Source: Tetmemena sp. SeJ-2015 (lineage: Eukaryota; Ciliophora; Spirotrichea; Sporadotrichida; Oxytrichidae). Taken from it: a stretch of DNA of 64,000 bases. Positions 48,097 to 57,983 of the stretch are shown piece after piece. The notes under the pieces were generated by a model that saw only the letters and a program-made list of their open reading frames with translations, did no database searches and was not told the origin of the DNA. The stretch is taken from positions 62,001-126,000 of the forward strand of contig JAJKFJ010021934.1 of assembly GCA_027382625.1 (NCBI GenBank), written 5' to 3'. A program made the translations under genes and the position numbers. Position 1 is the stretch's first letter; each line of letters begins with the position of its first letter.

Positions 48097-48195
48097 TTCT
48101 TTTATTCTTTACAATTTATATCACAGTTTTGGTTAATAAGAACATCTTAATTTTATGTTTAGCGATTTAAATTTGAAAATAATTGCACTCAAAAC

Positions 48196-48812
48196 ATGGA
48201 AGGAATGGTAACAGAGCCTGGAAACGCTCAATCAAACCCACAGAACGCACCCTAACAATAATCAAAGTCTAACATCATCACTAAGACCACACCAGTAAGT
48301 AATCCAAAAACAATTATGGCTTGTCTAAATCTTCGAAATAGATTAGCTTCCTATCGCTGCAGATATTTATTGAGTTTGAGAAAAGATTCATCTTCTTCTG
48401 GGCAGCTGTCACATTAGTTCTTCTTTACTACAAGGACTATCTACAAAATTACCCCACTGGCTACTATGAATTGGAATTTCTGGGTATAATTCTTTATTTA
48501 AAAAATAATGTTAAGCAATTTATTCTAGTGCTAGGATTTAATTATTTCCGCTTATTTTGCGGGAGCCAGGGAAACAAAACAGAAGCCTCTTTGATAACTT
48601 TCATGTTTATCCTGCTCTGCATCCCTTGCTTAATTGGTCACATCTACTTTGTGGTGCTTCAAACCTATGCGTAAGATCTTGATGTTTTATCATTCTTTAG
48701 ACTTGCTTTTGAAGTGATAATTGGAGTAATAAGTCTTCTGTGCATCTTTGTAGAGTTCTTTCTGGCTTTCTTTGCAGCTGTAGACTTCAGGAGTTTAGAA
48801 AAGGCTTAATGA
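48196..48812 (+). CDS. TMEM216: TMEM216-like transition-zone membrane protein
   Basis: Starts MEGMVTEPGN; after an intron (GTAAGT..GCTGCAG) come four hydrophobic segments with family hallmarks: YKDYLQNYPTGYYELEFLG, RLFCGSQGNKTEAS and IYFVVLQTYAQDLDVL, ending at TGA 48810-48812. TMEM216 is part of the MKS module at the ciliary transition zone, which gates protein entry. The run KNNVKQFILVL (about 48503-48535) interrupts the YL-GFNYFRLFCG block and behaves as an in-frame, stop-free 33-bp IES with pointer TA. About 160 residues when processed. Confidence 0.85.
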
Positions 48813-48898
48813 TCTTATAAATATATTTTGAGGTTTTGTAGAGTTAGCGTTAATTTAATGATAATTATTAAACTTCACTAAATTAATTCGCTTTTATA

Positions 48899-50195
48899 AT
48901 GGAGTCTTCCTCAGAAAATTCCAGTGCACATATGCATGACTAGTCTCATTCTCATCCACACGGGTTGGAAAAGCCAAACCCTATGGAAGATCCAGAGGAG
49001 CAAGCTCACTTCAAGCAAGTGGTCTCTGCTTTCTTCAACTATGCAGTAAAACAGTACCATCCACTAAGTCAATATAGGTTGATGCTATAAGAGATGTAGC
49101 TAGGATGGAGCGTGACTTCAGCAACGTAGATCCTAAATACCTCCAATACCTGCCTGATGACTTTAGAAAGAACAGACTCGAGAGTCTTAGAAAGGCAATA
49201 GTAGCTAATCAATAAGTCTTGAATCTGATAGTTGCAGAGCATCAGAACTTGTTTGAGTTTGACAAGCTGCCTAATGGAATGATAGTCATGAAGAAATTGC
49301 TTGTCAAGCCTACTGATATCATTAAGATGAGAAGCACCATCAAATCTTTCCTAAGAGATTGGACTAAAGAGGTAAGAATAAGTTTGCAAATCAAGTTTAA
49401 AAGGGATAAGATGAGAGAGATATGTGCTACAAGCCTATTAAAGATGAGATTAACTCATTCTTCCCTAATCCAATAAAGGAGAGTGGTGAAAGAGTGAGCA
49501 TTCTGCACCCAGGCTGCGGACTTGGCAGATTAGTGTTTGAGTTTGCCCTCTAAGGTTACAGGTCTTAGGGCAATGAGTTTGCCTATTTCATGCTGCTAGC
49601 ATCTAACTTCATTCTGAATCAAACAGAGAGGAGTGAGCAGTTTGAACTTTACCCTTTCATCCACAATTTCTCCAACCTCAAGAAAGAGGAGCAAGCTTTT
49701 TAGAGCTTTAAAATACCTGATATATGTCCCAGTAAGATTTGATAGATTAATTTTAATGCTTAGACGAGGCTATGACTAGAGATAAACAATACGATTTGAG
49801 CATGGTAGCAGGAGAGTTTATCGATGTTTACAGGAAAAATCCTGGTAATAATTAGCTTCCATTGATAAATACTTATTCTAGATTCTTGGGACTGCGTGGT
49901 GACTTGCTTCTTTTTGGACACAGCTCACAACGTGATAGAGTATATTGATTGCATCCACAAAATTCTGAAGAAGGGAGGACTGTGGGTAAATATAGGTCCA
50001 CTCCTGTACCACTATGCAGAGTAGCCCAACGAGCTTTAGCTAGAATTAAGTTGGGAGGAGATTGAGTAGATGATTCCCAAGTTTGGATTTGAATTCAGGA
50101 AGAAGGAATGGCGCAAGTGCGTCTACACCAACGACAAAGACTCCATGATGCAGATGAGCTACGACTGCATCTTCTTCTCTGCAGTCAAGCTTTGA
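48899..50195 (+). CDS. CARNMT1: Carnosine N-methyltransferase (N2227 family)
   Basis: Starts [15 protein letters not shown]. Family blocks: [38 protein letters not shown]; then the SAM-binding motif [80 protein letters not shown]; and a C-terminal [13 protein letters not shown] before TGA 50193-50195. It methylates carnosine-type histidine dipeptides in characterised relatives; substrates here are unknown. Short introns occur at about 49049-49078, 49370-49400 and 49731-49761, and one IES near 49850-49890. Confidence 0.9.
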
Positions 50196-50401
50196 AATTT
50201 AGCCCTTTCTTAATTAGACAGCAAGAATTACAAATTGTTATTAATGCTCTCTACGCTTCTTCATCATATATAAGAATTTAAAAGTTAAAGAGTTGAGAGA
50301 TTAGAAATGAAAGAGGGCACGAGTGGGCGGTGGGGGTATTAGAGTAAAATATTAAATAGTTGATTGTGAAATTAAGTATTATTATATATAGATACGCTAG
50401 A

Positions 50402-50884
50402 ATGGTGATAAAAACAGATCCCTGCTCTTTCTCCGAGTACAGAATCTACCCTGGAAGAGGTCGCAAGTTCGCTGCCAAGGACGGTAAGGTCTACTACTTC
50501 ATCAGCAACAAGGTCGCCTCTCTTTTCCACCAACGCAAGAAGGCCGTCAAGCTCACTTGGACCCAGGCCTGGCGCCGCTTCAACAAGAAGATCAAGGTGG
50601 ACGAGATCTCAAAGCGCAGAACCAAGAAGACCACCAGAGTGCAGAAGGCCATCGTCGGCCTCTCCCTCGAGGAGATCAAGAGACGCAGAGCCGAAAAGCC
50701 CGAGGAGAAGGACAAGAAGCTCGAGGCTGCCAAGAAGGAGGCCAAGGCAAGACAGCAGAAGAAGGTCGACGCCAAGAAGGTAGAGAAGTCCAAGAAACAA
50801 GCTCCATCAAAGAATGTTGCTCCCGCTCAGAAGAACGTCGCCGCTCCCAAGAAGGGCCAGGCCAGCGGAAAGGGCAAGAAATGA
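50402..50884 (+). CDS. RPL24: 60S ribosomal protein eL24
   Basis: Complete and uninterrupted. Starts MVIKTDPCSFSEYRIYPGRG, with KFAAKDGKVYYFISNKVASL and KLTWTQAWRRFNKK, then a Lys/Ala/Gln-rich tail ending at TGA 50882-50884. 160 residues, normal for the family. GC content and codon bias are much higher than in neighbours, as expected for a highly expressed ribosomal gene. No IES or intron within the coding region, which is rare in this window. Confidence 0.97.
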   Translation: MVIKTDPCSFSEYRIYPGRGRKFAAKDGKVYYFISNKVASLFHQRKKAVKLTWTQAWRRFNKKIKVDEISKRRTKKTTRVQKAIVGLSLEEIKRRRAEKPEEKDKKLEAAKKEAKARQQKKVDAKKVEKSKKQAPSKNVAPAQKNVAAPKKGQASGKGKK

Positions 50885-51018
50885 GCGTTGCTCGTGACTC
50901 ATCTCTCCTTTATCTGTGCTGATGATGTCCAAGATCGCTTACTTTTCTCAAAATTCACCCATAAAGCTTGCGTTTAGTCTATCTTTTCTTTCTTCGCCAC
51001 TCACTCTTATCTTCTAAT

Positions 51019-51429
51019 TTATTATAGCAGAGAATTTAATAGAAAAGAGAATAAATTAGTATTTAAATTAAAATGGCAAATTATTGGGCAGTGAATTGTA
51101 ATTTAAATAATTATTAGACCATTCGATTTCAAGTGCGTAATTTATTCTAAGAACTTTAAAATATTTGAACTTTTGTAGTGGGATCGCTCAGTACAGAGTA
51201 TAAGTGACAAATTTAAGTTCTCTAAAATTGAGGATAAGTAGATGCGCATCATATCTGCTATTGAGAGGTGCAGAGGAGATGAGAAAAAGAACTCATATTA
51301 AATTTAGATAAGCTATCGAACAAGCTTCAGATAAGGGGGTGAATCTCTAATTTCAACTGCCACGAAGTTGCAACTCTCCATTTATTATTTTAATCAATCA
51401 TCGATTTTAATTAAAATCCTGACTATATA
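51019..51429 (+). repeat. MITE-like dispersed repeat, copy 2
   Basis: Same orientation as copy 1 at 27130 and starting 135 bp downstream of the eL24 stop. The ends (TTATTATAGCAGAGAATTTAATA and ..AATTAAAATCCTGACTATATA) are imperfect inverted repeats. Internal blocks match copy 1 but with many substitutions and short indels, pointing to an old duplication. Confidence 0.7.
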
Positions 51430-51651
51430 CAATACTCTCAAATATTCCACTACTAGTGCATCTCAAATAAATATCATGCCGACTTCTCCAGCACAGTTAT
51501 TTATTATCCATCGCTCAAATCTTTTATTCAAATCGTTTGAATAAGGAAGCTATTTCGATTAGTGAAATACTTATAAATAGTTATCTGTTTCAAACACTTC
51601 TCCTATCTTAATCTTCTTATTTATATGCAACGATCCTTATTCTAAAACCAC

Positions 51652-53172
51652 TCACTGATTTTGGTATCTAGAGTCCTTAGGATTGCCTTAAGAAAGTGCG
51701 AAATATTGACTGACGCACTCTCAATATGAACTTGCATGTTGTTCTGCATCTCTCTCTTTGAGTGCCTTCTGTAGCAGTATACAATCACGAAGTTTATAAG
51801 TATCAGCACAAGTACGATCACAACTATTACGCTTCCCTTAATTCCTTCTCCTCTATCCAGGAAGTCTGGAGTGTTCGATCCAGAGTTGCTGCGCACATAG
51901 TAGGAGTATTCTCGAAGCCAGCGCAAATTGCGTTGAAGACGGCAAGGGACTCTAACTATCCGCGATAAGTTCTGTTGTTCACTACTAGAGAAGGATAGAT
52001 GCCTGTTCCAAAGGTTTTCCAATAATTTATCTCCTCTTCAATCATCGAATTGAAGGTATTATCGCTCTCCCAATCTGCTCCTTGGAAAGAGTCTTTCACG
52101 CATTTGTTAGTCTATTCAAAGCTTAGACCTAACTTCTCATGAGCGTTTCTAGAGCAGTCTTCATTGATTACGCTGTAGCAATTATAGTGGACGTATTTAA
52201 TGTAAGCCCACCATAGATATCTTGTCTTGATCTCCTTATAGACCTGATTGTAAAGACACTTCTATCTCAAGTCCTCATCTATGATTTATCTGCCTTTGAT
52301 ATCCTCATTCGATGGCTCAACAGCGCAGTACTTTCCTCCTCCATAGCAATCATTCTTAAGGTACTTCTCTTCGCAGAAGGGACATTTCCAGAATACATAG
52401 TGAGGAGTGAATAGTACCTAGTCATAGAACTTATTGTCATACTCAGAAAAATCAGTAAGAAAGTCTAGAGCTCTGTCATTTGATGAGGTAAACCAGAAGT
52501 CATACTCTACTCTGTTGTCTGGTTTCTCCATAACGAATTGGGCCATTATGGCTGTGGAATCAATCTCCTGTTCACTTGCTCTTCTAATAAAGTCTAGCAA
52601 CTTGAGTCCTTCTTTCTTTGAAATGATCATAGAGGGAATTCTGATGCCTCCACCTGTGCCATCGTCACTCATTACCACACTTTCGATATTCTCATCGGAG
52701 TCATCAATTATGATAGCGACTGACACTCCGATGTTCTCCATATTCCTTACTTTCTTCACGAAAGAACAGAACCTCTATCTGCGATGTAGAAGGGAGTGAT
52801 ATCTCCATCATAGTCCTTGGTGAACTCAACATGAGGAAGCTCATCACAGGCTTTGGTATCATCTGGGTTGTAATACAATCTTCCAATCTAAGAAGGTGAA
52901 GTTTAGATAGGTATTCCTCCTGATAGGTATAGTTTAAAATACTTACGATTGAATGACCATATGGTATGTAACCAAAGTTAGCATAGCTTGCTTTAATGAC
53001 GCCTCCTACCAAAGAATTTAGAATGAGGGGAATAATTCTTACCTTCAAACTTAGATTGGAGACTAGAGGGACTCAGTATTTGCAGTCGTTGGAGTGAAGA
53101 ACCTATCAATAGTGCTAGAGCGCACATGCCTATTGTTGATCCTTTCATTAATCTTTGACACTTCCCTGTCAT
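51652..53172 (-). CDS. Vacuolar sorting receptor (PA domain)
   Basis: Signal peptide from ATG 53172 (MTGKCQRLMKGSTIGMCALA..), an intron, then a PA domain (KASYANFGYIPYGHS, LSFVKKVRNMENIGVSVAII, IPSMIISKKEGLKLL). The receptor's Cys-rich thioredoxin-like region follows (HYVFWKCPFCEEKYLKNDC, VVNNRTYRGQLE, AICAGFENT), then a membrane helix (VIVVIVLVLILINFVIVY) and a short cytosolic tail ending SQYFALSQGNP.. at TGA 51652-51654. Plant-type VSRs carry hydrolases from Golgi to vacuole. The tail needs one extra base near 51713; without it a spurious frame runs on. Confidence 0.88.
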
Positions 53173-53395
53173 ATTTATAAAAATAACAAAGGCAAATTAT
53201 TATAAAAATGTTTTAATAAAAAAAAGTCGGTTGTAGTATTTCCAAAAACCATTTACAAAAGTAATTTAATTTGAATAAATAAATTATCTTTAATAATTTA
53301 GAAGCTGTTGTCATATTTTAAATATTAAGTTAATCCAATCACTTGGAGATATAAATGCATAGGATTAAATATCGCATGGAATTAAAAGAAAGTAT

Positions 53396-56050
53396 TCAAA
53401 TGCTAGAAACCTGGCTGAGCAGACCTTGCAGCATAAAAAGTGCGTTTTTCTTTGTGTCTATATTCTTAAGTACTAACTTTGTGTGCTCTTCATCTTAAGT
53501 TTTAGTAGCAGCTTGCTGCTCTTCCTCTTAAATAATGTAAACCATATTTGAATAAATAACTCTTGCAGTCCTGTTAAGCCGGCTTGAATAGTTTAGACTA
53601 GATTTTGTAGGTACTTCTTTCTCATTGTTTCCTCATAGTAAGTGGCGTCAGTGATTATTGGCTTCTCGAGTCTGCCACTCTTTAGCATGTTTCTTTCCCT
53701 TGTAACCAAGTAAACTACCCTTTAATTAATTAATGTTTATCTATAAAGCATTTTTATTAGGTTAGAAGAGCAAGTTGAGAGAAGCCTGAATTCGCTCTGT
53801 GAGTTCCAATATATAGACAGACTCATCCTTCAAGCAGTCTAGAGTGAGTTCAAATACTTCCTTACAAGTGTTTTCAGTATACTTAGCAAACGCTTCATCA
53901 CCTTAGTTGCCTAAGAAGTTCTTGTAGAATTAAGACATTAGCACTGAGGTGCCTCTGTCGTTCTTCTCATCATCCATTATATTCAAAAGCATGTATTAAT
54001 ATTGAAGAGGTAGTTGAATATTCTAATTTGAGCCTCTACTGCATATAGGTTTATGAACTGATGAGCCACCTTCATAAACAGTTTGCCTTGAAGATTCTGA
54101 GTAATCCTCCATTGCCCATGCAACTGAATAACTGCTGCACTATGAACTGAGGTGACTGCTCTTCTTTCGTGAACTCTCCAAATTAAAGAGTAAACATAAA
54201 ATTCCAAGGTGCTTATATAAAGGATTGCAACCAGGTTGCTAGTTCAAGTAAGTCCAGTAGCACAAACTCTCTAGCCCCATTGAGACCACAGTGTCTGATT
54301 TTTTGCTTTTAAGGCAGTATCTGATGAGTGGCATCAAGCAGTCAAATATAAACTAGTTGGAGAAAGGTGATTGGAAGCAATTCACTGATGTAAAAGAATC
54401 TTAGTAACTTCTGTCAGATAAATTTAATAAAATAGAAAGATTTGGTGAGCTCTAGAATAGCAGTCTTGAAAGAGAGGAAGAAGTAGATTGATAGTCCAAA
54501 CACGTTGTAGTTATCTTGTCTGTCATAAGAGTCCCTGCCTTCTTCTAGCACATCTGCCCAGTTCTTATCGTTCTCACTCTCCGCACACTTGATATGCCAA
54601 AACCACAGCAATAGTTCTTATTGAGGACAGATCAGCTTTATCTAGCTTACAACTTCATTTATCACCTCATTGAATCCATCGAAGTAGAAATTATAATCAA
54701 GAGAGAAGAGTTCACTCGCCTTAATTTCAGTTCTATGATCAAAAGCTCTTGCTCTGATAGATTAATTTCCCTCATCAATCTGCATCTTATCCTCCTCTTT
54801 AGATTTTGTTTCTTAAACTGAAGCTTGAGTCATATATTGGAAAGAAAACTACAACAAGTCGAAGAGGAAGTTGATCACATAGTGAGTTACTTCAGTCTGG
54901 TGAAGTCTTTAAGGATCCCTCTCCTCTTCCTCCTCATACTCGTCTATGAATTTCTCTTGAGAAAATTGGACATAGAAGTCAAACATTTGATTGTTGATTC
55001 CCTGATGAGCTGACTCAGAGATATTCCTAATGAATTCCTTCATTACTAAGATCAGGTCATTTTCGAAGTAGTGTAAGTCAAAATCGTTGAGTTCTCGCAC
55101 CCTCTACTTTTCTTATTTCTCGTACTCATTGCTTTCATCAAATAACTCGCAAGTTAATCTTAAATTAGAGTTTCTGAGGGACCTAGTGTGAAGGTAGCTC
55201 TTGGCCTCTAGCTTTAATAATCCTCCGATTGCAAATAAGCTACCCTGCAGGTACTTAGACTTCTCATGGTCGATAAGTGAGAACATTCAAAAATGAAAAA
55301 TAATTATCTCCTTATTGAGAACAACTTGCCGAAGTAAATGAGAAGCTTGGCAACTTTTTGGGTTGAGATGATCTTAGCTGAAGAATAAAGAACTTCCGCT
55401 GCTTGCAAAAGAAGCTTCTACTTATCACAGTGGAACACCATCTTAGTGAGCAAATTATTGACAACATAGTTAACCTTCTACTCTGTTGCTTGAATATTTT
55501 AATCGATATACTCTTTCAACTTCTCATGCTCTTAAATCTCCAAGTCTTTCATGTACTTCTGCTTTTAACCCTAATCTTCCACCTTTCCCTTCTAACTGAT
55601 GCTATCTTTCAAATTATAATCAAGATCGTTAAAGAAATAAATTGAGGATGTGGTTTGTAACTGCATACTCTTGATAGTAAAAAGTGAGCTTGAAAATAGA
55701 AGGGAACACATCTAGCCCAGCGCTCTTGAAGAAGTCTTCGTACGGTAACTCTTTGTCCAACATCATTAGAAAGTCAAAGAGCTTGCTTTAGCTTCTCAGG
55801 GGATTTTTAAGAAGACTTATTCAGTTTGATCAGTCTCTTGTTCATGTAGGATTCTAGCTTCCCTCTTAATTCAGACTTTGTCGAATAAAAAAATAGAACT
55901 TATAAGAATTAGAGATTTGCGGATTACCAACGCATTCATTATAATATCATTCAATTATGAAGCTTTATTAGAAATTTATAAAAATCGATTTTAAGAATAG
56001 GTGAGTACTTTGATGAAGTCTCCAATCTTTAAGACCTTTGCCACGTCCAT
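53396..56050 (-). CDS. Large helical protein, possibly importin/exportin-like
   Basis: Starts MDVAKVLKIGDFIKVL at 56050. A succession of amphipathic helices follows: FDFLMMLDKELPYEDFFKSA, KQKLLLQAAEVLYSSAKII, MRELNDFDLHYFENDLILVM, QMFDFYVQFSQEKFIDEYEE, CAESENDKNWADVLEEGR, KLFMKVAHQFINLYAVEAQI, CKEVFELTLDCLKDESVYI and a final LFMLQGLLSQVSSI before TGA 53396-53398. Helix-after-helix layout and acidic loops recall karyopherin-beta (exportin) proteins, but no diagnostic motif was seen. Several IESs and introns interrupt it. Confidence 0.45.
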
Positions 56051-56117
56051 TTTGATTCTAGAATGTTCAATTTATAAATCCTGAAATCTTTCCAAATTGG
56101 TATCTTGCTATGAAATG

Positions 56118-56508
56118 TAAGATGCATTTAGTTAAACTGAAAATGAATGTACCTTGGGTTTGATCTCAATATCCGCTGGTCCTGGGAAGTTAGGGATTTT
56201 CTTTTCAGTTCTTGCTCCATGTCCAAACCTATAAGTCATTAAGTTCACTTAGTATTTAGAAGTCATCATGAGAAGGTGGTGAATTGATTTGTATGCGTTA
56301 CTTACTTAAACTTGGGAGCATCATTTTGGGAGCCTCCCTTGGATATGTTATATTCATTAGGAGATGGCGTCCATGTTGGCATGTGTTGATTGGGGTTGGA
56401 CCTCTCTCCCTTTCCAATACTTGCAGCTGCTGATGTGTGCATAAAGTTCTGCTCTTTTTTGAACTCTCCAAATGCTGTGCCGGAGCCTGTGCCCAAGATA
56501 GCTGTCAT
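56118..56508 (-). CDS. SHIPPO-repeat (STPG/ODF3-like) protein, N-terminal part, inverted
   Basis: ATG at 56508 opens MTAILGTGSGTAFGEFKKEQ, then TWTPSPNEYNISKGG, an intron (GTAAGT..CTTATAG) and KFGHGARTEKKIPNFPGPAD, a partial SHIPPO unit. The segment ends at an intron donor (AAG/GTACAT, 56152). ATCTTA at 56118-56123 (minus) recurs at 56619-56624 (plus), just before an intron acceptor, so the next exon is on the opposite strand. Confidence 0.7.
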
Positions 56509-56618
56509 ATTTATTCTTCTGCTTTAATTATATTTCTAATTCTCTCAAACGATCTATAATAATAGTGTATTGAGCCAACTAAACGCATCTACACCAAGCT
56601 TATTTTATCTTCTTACTT

Positions 56619-57836
56619 ATCTTATGATTATTATAGCTTGGGAAAGAAGGGCCACAGTACTCCATGGGAATCAAGAAAAATAACGATCGCATTGAGCACG
56701 ATGGACTAGGTCCAGGCGCCTACTTAATTAAGCCCTCAAACACCGCTCCTTGCTTTTCAATGGGAAGTCGCTTCGACTCTGATGTCAGAAGCAAAGACCA
56801 CATCAGGCCTCGCAAAGTAGATGGCCCCGGCCCAGGATCTTATATCCCTCCTAGCTCCATTAAGGTACCTAAAGTTCCTGAAAATGCTTAAAAGAAAACC
56901 ACTTTTGGTATGGCAACAAGGGACTGGAGTGACTTGCCCAAAGGAGTCCCTGCTCCTAACTAGTACTACGTCAGCAAATTCACTGAAGCTTCGCATCTCT
57001 ACAGTTTCCCTAAGTCCATGAAGTCAGACGAGGCAAAGCTCTACAAGTCCAGCTTCACCCCAGGTCCAGGAGCTTACGAAATCAGAAAGGAGGATAAACA
57101 GGAGGGTACTGCTAAGTCCTTCTTAGGAGGCCCACTTGAGTAAAAGTACAACATTGACAATGGAGTTCCAGGCCCAGGCGCTTACAACCACAAAGAACCA
57201 TAGGAGAAGATTCCAGGCTTTAGAATAGTACCTCACCAAAGTAGAGAATCTGATGACATGAACAGTTAAGACAGGGGAGAAAATATTCCAGTGGGTCCTT
57301 AAAAGTACAATCCTAACCATCCTGCTCACACCACTATTGGAGCTAAGTTTGGAACAGGTACCAGAGATGATTTAAAGCAGAAGTTCTTCACACCTGCTCC
57401 CAACAATTACACTCTGAGAGGAGACTTCGAGAAAGCTATGGAAAAGCCTCAATTCCATATGGGTATTAAGGCAGGAGCAAGAACAAATAAGAATCTAGAC
57501 ATGCCAGGCCCAGGAGAGTACGAGACCGACGTGATTCCTCTTCACCACCAAAATGTGGCACATGTTATCGGCACTAGCGTGAGAAGTGACTTGGGAGTTG
57601 GCAAAGCTCATCTCTATCCGGGCCCTGGAGAATACGATACGAGAACAAAGCTTGATGGACCTTTGGTTGGTTTCGGAACTTAAATGAAGGTCACAAGAAT
57701 CAAGAAGACTTTTGAACCAGGTCCAGGCTCATACGACTAGCCTTCTACAGTCGGCCATATTCCAAAGTATCTATTGATGGCTGCTGGTTAAGAGCAAACC
57801 AATACTTGGAAAAAGTCAACTATGAAGGACGAGTGA
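56619..57836 (+). CDS. SHIPPO-repeat (STPG/ODF3-like) protein, main part
   Basis: Begins with intron acceptor TTATTATAG at 56636, then LGKEGPQYSMGIKKNN and a series of Pro-Gly-Pro units: GLGPGAYLIKP, GPGPGSYIPPS, TPGPGAYEIRK, VPGPGAYNHKE, MPGPGEYETDV, YPGPGEYDTRT, EPGPGSYDQPS, with TGA at 57834-57836. SHIPPO proteins line flagella and microtubules (ODF3, STPG1/2). No in-frame start is upstream except an internal Met, so the N-terminus is supplied by the inverted segment at 56508. Confidence 0.85.
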
Positions 57837-57983
57837 AAGCAATTCTTGAGGTTGGCAAGTTAACAAAAACATGATAAATGTTAATCAGTTATTTAAGCAG
57901 GTTTTAAAAAGAGAAATGCATATTTTCATCATCATTATCAAAGTCATCAGATAATAGAAATAAGCATATTTAAATTTAAATAA

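Noticed and set aside
50494..50922. Long ORFs overlapping eL24 in other frames and on the other strand
   Set aside because: They are products of the GC-rich Lys codons of eL24; the eL24 frame is certain.
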